DNA from: Spirosoma endophyticum
Lineage (GTDB): Bacteria; Bacteroidota; Bacteroidia; Cytophagales; Spirosomataceae
Direction: 5' to 3'
Length of the DNA stretch: 64,000 nt
NCBI RefSeq assembly: GCF_900112365.1
Contig: NZ_FOLQ01000002.1
Coordinates: forward strand, 372,001-436,000
Shown: positions 16,122 through 25,518 of the stretch, in pieces
Layout of the letters: each line of letters starts with the position of its first letter
Numbering within the stretch: position 1 is the stretch's first letter
The notes under the pieces: generated by a model
Seen by the model: only the letters and a program-made list of their open reading frames with translations
Told to the model about the DNA's origin: nothing
The model's database searches: none
Position numbers and translations under genes: made by a program

Positions 16122-17774
16122 TCAATTGAATAATGTAATTCCTTTTGTGTTCTTTACTACCTGTTGCAACTGCCCTTTTTCAGCTTCGGTCACGACTAAC
16201 CCTAGTTTGCCCGATGGGTCGAAAGCGCAGTTGGTTGGATGCTGGCCTGCTACGTTGATTTTTTGAATAACCTTACCTTCCGGCGAAACGACATGGATTA
16301 AGCCAGTTCCGTAGACCGCTACGTAGAGATTTTCATCTTCGCCAAACGCCATGCCATCAGGCCCGCCGGGACCCTGTGGTCCTTCAACCGTAGCCCAGAC
16401 AATCGCGTCCGTCCATTCGCCGGTTGCTGGATTCCAGTTGCCTTTCCAGAGTCGATGTTTGTAGGTTTCGGCCAGCACCAGCGTTTTGCCATCGGCGCTG
16501 AATGCCAGACCATTGGGGAAGTATTTCTCCGTGGTTATCTTTCTAGCGGAGCCGTCGCGCATTCGGACAACAGCGTAGCCCGTTGGTTCCTGACGCGATT
16601 CGCCAGGGCAGGTGAAAACCAGATTGCCTACCGAATCGAAGGCCAGATCGTTGGGTTTGTTAAGGGGTTCTCCGTCGATTTTGTCCAGAATGGTTTCTGT
16701 TTTTCCAGTAACTGGATCGAAACGCCGGATGCTACGTTGCGCTGAATCGCAAAACCATATTTTCCCTTGTTTGTCGATAGCGATGCCGTTCGGACCTCCG
16801 CCCACATGGAAGCGTTTTAGCTTTCCATGCCTGTGCTGAATCAGACTTTCGCCTTTCAGCTCAACCGCCCACAAGCTGCCGTCAGCCGCAAAAGCAGGCC
16901 CTTCGGGAAAGTTAAGTCCGGTTGCCAACGTAGCAACCGATGGTTTTGGCAGTGGATGCTGCTCATGAATCTGCGCAATTTCATCCGCCGACAGCGCCCG
17001 GTCGAAAATAGCTAGCCCACCAAGTTGCCCGACGAAATCATTGCCGATTGCGCCCAATCGATGAACAGCCCCAACGGTAAAATCGGCCCCATCAGCACCA
17101 CCCTCGAAAATGCCGCCTTCGTATGGGTACGGATTGCGGTCAGCACGGGCATCGAACTGACCGTTGCGGTACGATTTAATGACATGTCCATCGTAGGTCA
17201 TCGCCACAAACGTCCATTCATCGTATCGAACGGGTGTTTGCCCAATCGATACGTCGATGCACCATTTTTCGCCGGGTGTAGGGCCACCCACACCCGAAAT
17301 GTGCCCACACACCTGACTTTTGCTGTTGTGCAGCCGAATGTTCAAAAACAGGCAGTACTGCCGTTTTTTCTGGGTTTCGTTCCACATGCCGGCAATAGCT
17401 TCACACTCGATATTGTCGCGGCTCTTGACCTGCCGTTTTACCCAGGCTAGTACTGTTACCTGTGCGTTTTCACCCCGAATGTTCAAGCCGGGGCAGTCGG
17501 CGCGGGGAATGGTCAGGTATTCGTGCTCTTTGATGTCGAGTGAATTTTCTGACAAAACTCCATCGTTCACCACTGGAATTTTATTCGTTGGCTCCTGTAG
17601 CTGATACGTATATTTTCCCTTTGAACGTAGCGGCTGTTTTCTGGCAAAGTCCCAGAGGCACAACAGGTTCGGAATGGAAAGTAAATCCGATTTCGCGGAT
17701 AGAGCATGTGTTGCGTTGGTCATCATCAGGCCGCTGAGTAGGGTTGACTGGGTGATAAAATGGCGTCGGTTCAT
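16122..17774 (-). CDS. Exported LamG / SMP-30 gluconolactonase fusion
   Basis: A 550-aa two-domain protein. The start MNRRHFITQSTLLSGLMMTN is a Tat-like signal. Residues about 40-270 form a concanavalin-like LamG fold (ITVAAWVKR-type strand as VTVLAWVKRQVKSR, later YDEWTFVAMTYDGHVIKSYR and LAIFDRALSADEIAQIHEQ). Residues about 285-545 are an SMP-30/gluconolactonase beta-propeller: LATGLNFPEGPAFAADGSLW, GIAIDKQGKIWFCDS, NKPNDLAFDSVGNLVFT and FPNGLAFSADGKTLVLAET carry the metal-binding Glu, Asn and Asp positions. It likely opens a sugar lactone outside the cytoplasm while the LamG part binds carbohydrate. The stop overlaps no gene; the start overlaps the MFS stop by 4 bp. Confidence 0.85.
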   Translation of the reverse strand: MNRRHFITQSTLLSGLMMTNATHALSAKSDLLSIPNLLCLWDFARKQPLRSKGKYTYQLQEPTNKIPVVNDGVLSENSLDIKEHEYLTIPRADCPGLNIRGENAQVTVLAWVKRQVKSRDNIECEAIAGMWNETQKKRQYCLFLNIRLHNSKSQVCGHISGVGGPTPGEKWCIDVSIGQTPVRYDEWTFVAMTYDGHVIKSYRNGQFDARADRNPYPYEGGIFEGGADGADFTVGAVHRLGAIGNDFVGQLGGLAIFDRALSADEIAQIHEQHPLPKPSVATLATGLNFPEGPAFAADGSLWAVELKGESLIQHRHGKLKRFHVGGGPNGIAIDKQGKIWFCDSAQRSIRRFDPVTGKTETILDKIDGEPLNKPNDLAFDSVGNLVFTCPGESRQEPTGYAVVRMRDGSARKITTEKYFPNGLAFSADGKTLVLAETYKHRLWKGNWNPATGEWTDAIVWATVEGPQGPGGPDGMAFGEDENLYVAVYGTGLIHVVSPEGKVIQKINVAGQHPTNCAFDPSGKLGLVVTEAEKGQLQQVVKNTKGITLFN

Positions 17775-19027
17775 AGGCTGGGTTCTTTATCCCGGTCGAA
17801 AAATACAAAGGCACCGATCCAGAGAAACAGACTCCCAAGCACATACACGCCCGACAGACTTGCCAGCCCAGTCGTCAGTCCCAGCGTTGGTTTTAAAACA
17901 CCCAATAAGTAGGGAGCAAACGAGCCGATCAGAAAAGCGCAGGCCAGCATTAGTCCGTAAGCCGACGACCGGATTTTAGGCGATACCACTTCGTAAAGTG
18001 AGGCTACAATGTTGGAGTCGTACCAGCCCCGGAAAATGCCAAATAGAAACAACGCTACGTAGGTGAGCAGCTGCGTATTGCTCATGCTGATGCCGTAGAT
18101 GAACGGCGCGCCAAGCAGCAGTCCCAATGCTTGAACAATCAGCCGACTACGAGGATTAGTTTTGGCATAGTAATCAGCGATTTTAGCGCCTGACAGTACG
18201 CCTAAAAACGCACCGAGGTGGTGATAAAACAGGGACGAAAAACCGGCGTCGGTCAGGCTCATGCTGAACTTATCGACTAGAAACGATGGCATCCAGGTTA
18301 GGTAGCCAACGTTGACGAACACCATGCAGCCGAAGCCCAAGGTGAGCATGATGACCGTTGGTTTTCGAATAACGATATGGGCCGTTTCGCCAATTTCGGC
18401 CAGCATCGGTTGCCGCGTTTCAACGGTTGCTGTTACTACGTCTTTCGGAATCCGGGTGAAGAATACAATCGCTAACACAATCCCCAGACTACCAAATAGA
18501 TAGAATGCTTTCTGCCAGCCGTAATGCTCGCCAATATATCCGGCGATAATGCCGCTCAGGATAATCCCGAAGTATACCGCCGTTTGGTGAACGGAGAGCG
18601 CAAACGAGCGACTCTCTTTGTAATTCTCGCCCAGCAACGCATTGGCCGACGGCGCGTAGAACGCTTCACCTCCACCCGTTGCCACACCCCGTAGCATTAT
18701 AAACTGCACCATGCTCGAACAAAAACCCGTCAGCATTGTAGCGCACGACCAGAACAGCAGGCAAAATCCGAGAATATTCCGGCGCGAAAATCGGTCGCCG
18801 ATGAACCCGGCAATGGGAACCAACAGCCCATACGTCCAAACCAGCGCCGACGCAATCAGGCCGAGCTGCGCATCGGTCAGGCCGAGGTCTTTCCGAATGA
18901 GAGGTAGCACAACACTGAAAATCTGCCGGTCGGCCTGATTCAGGAAGAAAGCCAGCCAAAGCAACGTCAGCAACTCCCAGCGGAAGCCGGTTGGTTTTTT
19001 AGTAAGCGAAGGCGGTGATTCAAGCAT
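17771..19027 (-). CDS. MFS transporter, anion:cation symporter-like (sugar acid uptake)
   Basis: A 418-aa, 12-TM major facilitator. The N-terminal half has FFLNQADRQIFSVVLPLIRK, as in the hexuronate/glucarate (ACS) group, and the loop 2-3 motif GFIGDRFSRRNIL. YGWQKAFYLFGSLGIV precedes the central loop, and TWMPSFLVDKFSMSLTDAG the second half. The gene overlaps the lactonase start by 4 bp and follows the GH2 stop by 2 bp, so translation is likely coupled. Among genes for lactone opening, dehydration and aldol cleavage, import of an aldonate, uronate or related acid across the inner membrane is the best guess. Confidence 0.85.
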   Translation of the reverse strand: MLESPPSLTKKPTGFRWELLTLLWLAFFLNQADRQIFSVVLPLIRKDLGLTDAQLGLIASALVWTYGLLVPIAGFIGDRFSRRNILGFCLLFWSCATMLTGFCSSMVQFIMLRGVATGGGEAFYAPSANALLGENYKESRSFALSVHQTAVYFGIILSGIIAGYIGEHYGWQKAFYLFGSLGIVLAIVFFTRIPKDVVTATVETRQPMLAEIGETAHIVIRKPTVIMLTLGFGCMVFVNVGYLTWMPSFLVDKFSMSLTDAGFSSLFYHHLGAFLGVLSGAKIADYYAKTNPRSRLIVQALGLLLGAPFIYGISMSNTQLLTYVALFLFGIFRGWYDSNIVASLYEVVSPKIRSSAYGLMLACAFLIGSFAPYLLGVLKPTLGLTTGLASLSGVYVLGSLFLWIGAFVFFDRDKEPSL

Positions 19028-19029
19028 GG

Positions 19030-21891
19030 TTAAGGGAGTTTAGCAATTGTGAGAGTGGCATTCCAGGCACTGACGGTGAGGCTAGCCTTCGAACGGGTTT
19101 CGGGTTCGCGCCAAATCACGTCCAGGTCGAACTCCTGCGTTTCGCCGGGCGCTATCCAGGTAAAATTGTCGGATGCCACAATGGCCCGTTTCGTGCCCAC
19201 GATGTCTAGCTTCGCCATAAACGCAGGTGCTTTTCCGGTGTTCGTAACCTTCACCCGAAGCTGGCTTTGGTCGGTGCCCGTTGGTTTCTGGCTCAATACC
19301 GAAGCGGTCAGCGACGTAGCGGTTTTGGCAACGGTCGGTTTCAGAAACGGTCCTTTATCAAGCGTGGGCCAGGGAATCGGATTGCTGATGTATTTCTGAT
19401 AAAACTCATCGTTTTCGAGCATCGACAGACTACGCGGGTAATAGAACGAACGCGACAAAAGCTTGCCTGAACCATTGTGCAACTCGGCAACGATGAGTAC
19501 GTAGCGGTCGCGGTAATTCGTTGGAATAACGTATTCGCCCAGATTAGCAGAACTCACCGACGTACCAGCCGTTACGGTCACTTTCTGCTCCTGTTTCCAG
19601 AGTTGTTTGAACGTATCGTCGAGTACCTGTACCGAAACCGTTGCGCCCGGTATTGCCTCTGGTAACGAATGCATTACGTTCACGGGCAACTTGATATGTT
19701 TACCGGGCTTCCAGAGTAAGCGTGAAATGTCGACGGCTACGTGCGTGGGCTCGTAGGTACGTTTGAGGAAATAGTAGGGTGCGCCCGCATTGCCAAACCA
19801 GTCCATCATCTGAATAGCAACTACCGGCCAATGGCGCTTGAACACCCACGGCATCAGCCCCGACGTAACGGGATAATTGCCCTGCATTTTTTCGGAGAAA
19901 ATCTGATAAAACTCACCCGCTCCCACCTGCGATGCTTCGGTAACGGCTTCTAGGGTTGGGTCGGCCATGTCCGTAATGTGCGACGCCCGGCTCAACATGC
20001 GCGGTACGCGACTGGGGCCGTATTCCGTAAAATGATGGATAAATTCATTGTGGCCTTTGTAGAACTCTTTATCCCACATTTTTCCTAAGTCCGTGAACTC
20101 CTTATTGTCAACGGTTTCGTAGAACATAGTAGCTTCCGGCATCGAGTGCATGCCCGTTTCCGAAATCCAGGGTTCGTATTTATAGCCCACGCCATACCAG
20201 GTCGGGTCCATGTCGGGGTAGGTGTGAAGGCTGCCATCGTCAGGCGTAGTGCGCACGTAGAGTCGGGACTTGTCGAAAATGTCGATGTTGCGTTCAAGAA
20301 TGCCCATGGTAGCCGCGTTGCCGTAGGAGTAGGGGTTGAATTCGTTACCACCGCACCAAACCGCCAGTGATGGATGATTCCGCAGCCGAACGATAGTTTG
20401 CACAACCTGCGCTTCCCAGATGTCCTGCGGATAAAGCGGTGTATCCTGGTTGCCAATCGGGAAATCCTGCCAAACCATGATGCCCAGCTCGTTACAGATG
20501 TCGTAGAAGTGCTCGGTTTCCAAAAGACCACCGCCCCAGATACGTATCAACTGAACGCCCATTTTCCTGGCGGCTTCAAGCGTCCAGCGGTAGCGATCTT
20601 TGGACGTTTCGAGCAGTACGTCCTGCGGGGTGAAGTTCATGCCTTTCACAAAAAACTTCCGGCCATTTACCACGAACTGCCAGTTTTCCCACCGGTCGGT
20701 GTTACGCGGACCAGCAGACGCAACTCGCTCGATGGTACGTATGCCAAACGGAAATTGAATCTGATCGACAAGCTGACGATCTTTTTTAAGGGCTACCCGA
20801 ACCGTGTATAGATTGGCTTCTCCTAACCCGTTCGGATGCCAGAGTTTGGGATTCGTTACGCTTAAATCGTCTTCAAACCACGTCCGTCCTTTGAACGCCT
20901 TGAATGGTTTTTCCTGCGTGAAGGCAACTTTTCCGGCTTTATCAACCAATTCAACCAACACGGATAAATTTGCATTGGATGATGTAGTACCCGGAACGCG
21001 CCCGTCGTAATGGTGCATCTGGGCGTTTTTCCAGGGGTGTAACTGATACGCAAGCGAATTCGTATCGGCCAGCACCTCACTCGCGAAGTGGAGTGTTGCT
21101 TTCCCGTTTTGGATTGACGTAGTGGTCAGATAGGGCCGTTCGAGGTGGTAGGGCTGCACAATTTCGAGCCGAACATCCTGCCACAGGCCCACACTGAAAA
21201 ACATTTCGCACCCCGAACTCCCCGAAATTACCCACGGTTTGATAATCCGGCCACTGGCCCGTGGATTGTAGCCTTGTCGCTTCTCAATCATGTATTCGCC
21301 ATTGCTATTTCGGGGAAGGCTTTCGTAATCGGTGGCTTTATTGCCCCAGTTGCCCGCCCGAACTTCAACCAGCAGTTCATTTTGTCCACCAGTCTTCAGC
21401 AGCTTACTAACCTCAATCGATGGTCCGCCGAACATGCCTTCATGAACACCGACCAACGTACTGTTCAGCCAGACTTTCGAGAAATAATCGACCCCATCGA
21501 AGCATAGGAATACGTAGCTGCCCGATTTCGCGCTGGCGGGTGTGGGAAAAGATTTTCGGTAATACCACGCCTTCTCATCCATGAACTTATACTGGTCGGA
21601 ATTCTTGTGGTAATAGGGATGCGGCAACTTCCCAACCTTGAAATAGGACCAATGTACCGAGTTCGGAATGGTCGTCTGAAACGCATCTTTCCGGGGCGCG
21701 TTCAGGTCGGTTATGGGCTGATCGGTATGCGACAACTCCCAGCCATCGCCCGACAGTGATACGTGTTGCGTTCCTGTTCGGGGCGTAATTCGGTAAGGCT
21801 GCCAAAGTTTCGGGGCTGTCGTATCGGATTGAGCCGAAACGAGGTGCGCCAGCAGTAGCAGACTGAGAATGAAAAGAATAGTTTTATTCAT
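19030..21891 (-). CDS. Glycoside hydrolase family 2-like exo-enzyme (beta-mannosidase/glucosaminidase type)
   Basis: A 953-aa exported enzyme with a signal peptide ending near LVSAQS. The order is jelly-roll sugar-binding domain (residues about 45-230), immunoglobulin-like sandwich, TIM barrel (about 410-700) and a C-terminal beta domain. The acid/base is Glu517 in WCGGNEFNPY. FVVNGRKFFVKGMNFTPQD and IRIWGGGLLETEHFYDICNELGI are typical of exo-beta-mannosidase and exo-glucosaminidase branches. WISETGMHSMP is the likely nucleophile strand. The branch acts on non-reducing-end beta-linked hexosyl residues, but specificity is not settled by motifs. It is separated from the MFS gene by 2 bp and from the SDR by 12 bp. 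Confidence 0.88.
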   Translation of the reverse strand: MNKTILFILSLLLLAHLVSAQSDTTAPKLWQPYRITPRTGTQHVSLSGDGWELSHTDQPITDLNAPRKDAFQTTIPNSVHWSYFKVGKLPHPYYHKNSDQYKFMDEKAWYYRKSFPTPASAKSGSYVFLCFDGVDYFSKVWLNSTLVGVHEGMFGGPSIEVSKLLKTGGQNELLVEVRAGNWGNKATDYESLPRNSNGEYMIEKRQGYNPRASGRIIKPWVISGSSGCEMFFSVGLWQDVRLEIVQPYHLERPYLTTTSIQNGKATLHFASEVLADTNSLAYQLHPWKNAQMHHYDGRVPGTTSSNANLSVLVELVDKAGKVAFTQEKPFKAFKGRTWFEDDLSVTNPKLWHPNGLGEANLYTVRVALKKDRQLVDQIQFPFGIRTIERVASAGPRNTDRWENWQFVVNGRKFFVKGMNFTPQDVLLETSKDRYRWTLEAARKMGVQLIRIWGGGLLETEHFYDICNELGIMVWQDFPIGNQDTPLYPQDIWEAQVVQTIVRLRNHPSLAVWCGGNEFNPYSYGNAATMGILERNIDIFDKSRLYVRTTPDDGSLHTYPDMDPTWYGVGYKYEPWISETGMHSMPEATMFYETVDNKEFTDLGKMWDKEFYKGHNEFIHHFTEYGPSRVPRMLSRASHITDMADPTLEAVTEASQVGAGEFYQIFSEKMQGNYPVTSGLMPWVFKRHWPVVAIQMMDWFGNAGAPYYFLKRTYEPTHVAVDISRLLWKPGKHIKLPVNVMHSLPEAIPGATVSVQVLDDTFKQLWKQEQKVTVTAGTSVSSANLGEYVIPTNYRDRYVLIVAELHNGSGKLLSRSFYYPRSLSMLENDEFYQKYISNPIPWPTLDKGPFLKPTVAKTATSLTASVLSQKPTGTDQSQLRVKVTNTGKAPAFMAKLDIVGTKRAIVASDNFTWIAPGETQEFDLDVIWREPETRSKASLTVSAWNATLTIAKLP

Positions 21892-21903
21892 CTTTGATTG
21901 AGG

Positions 21904-22692
21904 TTAAGAATCTCCATAAGGTTTCGGTTTTCCATAGCCCCGCATCAGCAATAAACCACCGTCAATGGTGATGGTCGAGCCGGTCATGTAGCTGCCCGAT
22001 GCAATCAAATCGACCAGTACGTTGGCGATTTCTTCGGGTTGGCCCAATCGTCCCGCGGGTATGCCGTCGGCTACTTCCTGAAGAAAAGCCGGATTCTCCC
22101 AGACGCCCCGATTGATGTCGGTCTGCACGGCGCCAATCGCCAACGTATTGACTCGAATATTGTGTGGCCCCAGTTCCATCGCTACGCCTTTCATGAGCGT
22201 TTCCAGTGCACCTTTCGTGGCTCCATAAAGCGTAAGTCCCAGTCCCGGTCGAATGCCGTTGACCGACGTAATGGTCCAGATGCTGCCCGCTACGGTATGC
22301 TTCACCATGTTTCGGGCAATCGATTGTGTCAGGAACGTAGTACTTCGAAAGTTGACGTTGTTGAATTGCTCAAAATCGCTTTCCGTTACGTCCAGAAAGT
22401 GCTTTTTATACGAAACACCCGCGTTGTTTACCAGAATATCCAATCCACCTGCTATCTCCCAGGCATGTTCGCCCAGTTGGATGGCCTGTCCTGTCTCCTG
22501 CAAATCGGCCTGCAATAGATGTGCCGTGCCACCTTTCTGTCGAATCGTCTCCGCTACGGTTTGGGCATCTTCCCGGTTTTCGTAAAAATGAATCACTACC
22601 TCACAGCCTTCTTCGGCTAGTTGCAAGGCAATGGCTTTACCGATTCCCTGTGAGGCTCCGGTGATCAGTGCTTTTTGAGTAGTTAGTCGCAT
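21904..22692 (-). CDS. Short-chain dehydrogenase/reductase (classical, sugar dehydrogenase-like)
   Basis: A 262-aa classical SDR. TGASQGIGKA at residues 11-20 binds the dinucleotide, NNAGVSY is the structural motif, and the catalytic Ser/Tyr/Lys set appears as TSVNG followed by YGATKGALE. The C-terminus SYMTGSTITIDGGLLLMRGYG is complete. The family includes glucose and other aldose 1-dehydrogenases that form lactones with NAD(P). In this operon that step would feed the SMP-30 lactonase or the dehydratase; a different alcohol substrate cannot be excluded. It has no export signal, whereas the lactonase has one, which complicates a simple linear path. Confidence 0.88.
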   Translation of the reverse strand: MRLTTQKALITGASQGIGKAIALQLAEEGCEVVIHFYENREDAQTVAETIRQKGGTAHLLQADLQETGQAIQLGEHAWEIAGGLDILVNNAGVSYKKHFLDVTESDFEQFNNVNFRSTTFLTQSIARNMVKHTVAGSIWTITSVNGIRPGLGLTLYGATKGALETLMKGVAMELGPHNIRVNTLAIGAVQTDINRGVWENPAFLQEVADGIPAGRLGQPEEIANVLVDLIASGSYMTGSTITIDGGLLLMRGYGKPKPYGDS

Positions 22693-22794
22693 CTGTTCTT
22701 TGCTGATGGAACCGCGTCGGCGGACCGGCAGATAGTTATGATTTTTATGATCATGCCTTATCGTAAAATATCGTAAGAATCCGTATTCTATTAT

Positions 22795-23985
22795 TTACAT
22801 TCCACCCACCGTCGGAAACCAATCGGGTCGGTAGGGGTCCTGATGGAAACGGGCGTAGTAATCGCCTTTTTCTTCGTAATATTTCTCGTAATGCTTCATC
22901 TTGTCTTCATCCAGCGCTACGCCTAAGCCGGGACCGGTCGGTACTTTGATGCACCCATTCTCGTACTTCATCAGTCCGCCTTCGATGATATCGTCGGTGA
23001 GGTAATGGTAGTGCGCATCGCCCGCGAAGTTCATTTGCGGAATGGTCGACGCCGTATGGATCATGGCTGCCAGCTCAATACCGAATTCGGCTCCAGAGTG
23101 CATGGCAACACCCAGATTGAACGTATTGCAGACGGCCGCCAGATCTTTCACTCCACGAGGCCCTTCCCAATAGTGAAGGTCGGTCAAGACAATATCGACC
23201 GAACCCATCCGAATGGCGGGAGCCAGATCATCGAATCTAGCTGGATACATGTTGGTGGCAATGGGAATCCGTATCTGCTTGCGAACGGCTGCGTTACCTT
23301 CCAGTCCCCACGACGGATCTTCGAAATACTCGATATTCAGATCTTCCAGCCGACGCCCAATCTGCACCGCCGTCTGCACCGACCAGAGGCCGTTCGGGTC
23401 GATACGGAGGCCAAAATCATCGCCCAGTTTCTGGCGACAGAGTTCCAGCACCCGCGCTTCTTCTTTCGGGGATTTTACCCCCGCTTTCAGCTTCATGGAA
23501 TTGACCCCCAGCGTTTCATGGAGTTCTACGCAGAAGTCGGCCAGATCTTCGGCTGTTTCGTCGTGTCCTCCACCGGGACGGTCGTAGCGCCAGAATAGAT
23601 AGGCAATAAAGGGCACTTCGTCGCGAACGCGACCACCCAGAAGATCGCTTAAGGGACGGTTCAGCACTTTTCCCTGGATGTCGAGACAGGCCATTTCGAT
23701 GGCGGCATACAACCGCGCATTGGACATATAATAAATGCTGCGGAGTACCTTCAGCTTGATTTTTTCGAGATGAAATGGGTCTTCACCTACAATTCGTGGC
23801 TTGAGTTTTTGCAACGCTCCCCGCTGATCGCCCCCGCCTACTTCGCCAAGCCCGACGATGCCCTCATCGGTAAAAACTTCGAGAATAGTACGCAGGAAAT
23901 AGCCGGGATGCACGCCCGTATTATGACGGAGTTGGGCATTCAGCGGAATGGCCACGCAGCGCGTGCGGATGTCAATAATTTTCAT
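22795..23985 (-). CDS. Enolase-superfamily sugar-acid dehydratase, glucarate-dehydratase-like
   Basis: A 396-aa mandelate racemase/muconate lactonising enzyme family member. The active-site residues are readable: KLKAG with Lys165 and Lys167, DPNGLW with Asp196, EDP with Glu222, the ATNM strand with Asn245, a third acid in DIVLTD, and MHSGAEFGIE with His296. DPNG-W and ATNM are glucarate-dehydratase subgroup features as I recall them. Such enzymes abstract a proton alpha to a carboxylate and expel water, giving 2-keto-3-deoxy acids. Cytoplasmic. The operon context supports a sugar acid as substrate, but aldarate versus aldonate is open. Confidence 0.88.
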   Translation of the reverse strand: MKIIDIRTRCVAIPLNAQLRHNTGVHPGYFLRTILEVFTDEGIVGLGEVGGGDQRGALQKLKPRIVGEDPFHLEKIKLKVLRSIYYMSNARLYAAIEMACLDIQGKVLNRPLSDLLGGRVRDEVPFIAYLFWRYDRPGGGHDETAEDLADFCVELHETLGVNSMKLKAGVKSPKEEARVLELCRQKLGDDFGLRIDPNGLWSVQTAVQIGRRLEDLNIEYFEDPSWGLEGNAAVRKQIRIPIATNMYPARFDDLAPAIRMGSVDIVLTDLHYWEGPRGVKDLAAVCNTFNLGVAMHSGAEFGIELAAMIHTASTIPQMNFAGDAHYHYLTDDIIEGGLMKYENGCIKVPTGPGLGVALDEDKMKHYEKYYEEKGDYYARFHQDPYRPDWFPTVGGM

Positions 23986-24028
23986 GAGCGAAAGAGAAAA
24001 TAAGCGAAAGAGTGAATGCGAAAAGAGC
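23986..24028. repeat. gagcgaaagagtg-type dispersed repeat, copy 1
   Basis: Immediately before the ATG of the dehydratase gene the sequence gagcgaaagag is followed by agcgaaagagtgaatg and gcgaaaagag. The same words form both arms of the long inverted repeat between susC and susD (28994-29119). It sits in the untranslated stretch between the GH10 stop and the dehydratase start, so it would be transcribed. Function unknown. Confidence 0.55.
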
Positions 24029-24077
24029 TTTTCATCCTTTCAATTTATAAGTCAAGTTGTATATGATTATCCTGCCG

Positions 24078-25457
24078 TCAGTCCAGTACCACTACCTGCG
24101 TGCGTGTGCCGCTTTTTGGAAACTGTACGTCTTTTTCGTATTTCTTTCCGTTACGTTGCGTCACTACTTTATACGTACCGTAGAAACCCTTATAACTTAC
24201 CGCGTTATTTTTAGGCGAAGCCGTTACGTTCGTGCGCCATTCCTTATTGATAAGCCTGTCTAATACGTCGAAAGCTGGCTTTTTGGTGAAGTCGCGGTTC
24301 AACAGGCCGCCTTTCCATTTGTCTTCACCGGGAACAATGCTTCCGTCGGGTTTTATGGCCGCTGGTGCGGCTGTACCATCCAGCAGATTCCACCAGATAA
24401 TGCCTTCTACCTTAGGATGGCTGAACCACAATTTGTAGTAATTCTCAGCCATGACGGCTTGATATTCAGGACCTTTTTCTGTCAAAGCCGACACCGTAAT
24501 TTCGGTAATGTGAATGGGTAAATTGAAATCAGAATACAGGTCGAGTGTATTGAACAACGTAGTGGGCGTCATGGCTTTACCCTTCAAAATCTGCTCATAT
24601 TCAGGCTCACTGAAGTTGTGAAACTGCATGCCGATGGCGTTGATTTTAGCGTTCCGTTGCAACAGGTTTTGGATGAGCAAGTAATCGGCACTGTATTCGC
24701 GCTTGTTGCTTCGTCCCCAGATACCCGTGGTGAAATTGAGCGTAAACACATTGCTATTTGGAAATTGCCGCTCGCTTTCCTTAAACGCCTTGAGTGCAAA
24801 ATCCTTGGGCATCAGCACGTCGGGGTGGCGGTCGGTTACTTCATTCACTACGTCCCAGATCTGAATATCATGGCCATAGCGCGTACCGATTTCCTGAAGG
24901 CGCTTGCTGATTTTCTGCTCCATGATTTTTTCGTCCTTCGGCAACCAGGTTGGGATGGACCAGCGCGGGTTATCCCACACAAGCGTGTGACCTTTGGGGG
25001 TAATGTTATATTTTCGGGCAAATTCCAGCACGACGTCGGGAGCTGGCCGACGATAGCTATACGGGCTGTCTTTACCGAAACGCAGTTTGCCCGGCTCCGG
25101 CTCTAGTTCAGGCCAGTAAAACGGGATGGTCACGAAATTGAATAGTTTCGCAAAATTCTCTTCATAGAGCGCATCTTCCTTCGGATTCTTGAATCCTTTC
25201 ACCATAAAGCCATTGGCCCCGAAGTAGAAATCATGGCGCGTCAGCGTCAGGGAAACCTCGCCCGGCGAAACCGGATTACCTTCTTTGTCGGTAAACCGAA
25301 TCGTAAAGGCGCCCATCCTATTTTCGCGGATACCGTCGGCAATGCGTTGCTGAACAGCCGGATCGCCCCATTGATTTTTATAGTCGTCGGAAAGCTGGGC
25401 CAAGGCCTGAAGTGCCGATAAAGTCAGAACTGTAGCCGTGAGAATGTGTTTCATCAT
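24078..25457 (-). CDS. Glycoside hydrolase family 10-like endo-xylanase
   Basis: A 459-aa exported enzyme with a signal peptide (MMKHILTATVLTLSALQALA). A short N-terminal beta segment (about residues 48-80, MGAFTIRFTDKEGNPVSPGE) precedes the TIM barrel. The GH10 catalytic pair is visible: acid/base Glu206 in WDVVNEVTD and nucleophile Glu319 in PIHITEI. GHTLVWDNP and IIWWNLLDGTA are further GH10 signatures. Members cleave internal beta-1,4-xylosidic bonds, which points to xylan or glucuronoxylan, although GH10-like enzymes of this long N-terminal type are only loosely characterised. It lies between the GH5-like enzyme and the sugar-acid genes in the same operon. Confidence 0.88.
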   Translation of the reverse strand: MMKHILTATVLTLSALQALAQLSDDYKNQWGDPAVQQRIADGIRENRMGAFTIRFTDKEGNPVSPGEVSLTLTRHDFYFGANGFMVKGFKNPKEDALYEENFAKLFNFVTIPFYWPELEPEPGKLRFGKDSPYSYRRPAPDVVLEFARKYNITPKGHTLVWDNPRWSIPTWLPKDEKIMEQKISKRLQEIGTRYGHDIQIWDVVNEVTDRHPDVLMPKDFALKAFKESERQFPNSNVFTLNFTTGIWGRSNKREYSADYLLIQNLLQRNAKINAIGMQFHNFSEPEYEQILKGKAMTPTTLFNTLDLYSDFNLPIHITEITVSALTEKGPEYQAVMAENYYKLWFSHPKVEGIIWWNLLDGTAAPAAIKPDGSIVPGEDKWKGGLLNRDFTKKPAFDVLDRLINKEWRTNVTASPKNNAVSYKGFYGTYKVVTQRNGKKYEKDVQFPKSGTRTQVVVLD

Positions 25458-25518
25458 AAATTGTCAACCTATTAGAAATGGGCAGGCTTATTCAAAAATT
25501 CTGATCACCTGATTGAGC

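Noticed and set aside
20085..20531. 148-codon minus-strand frame inside the GH2 gene
   Set aside because: Out-of-phase shadow; the GH2 frame holds the catalytic motifs across this span.
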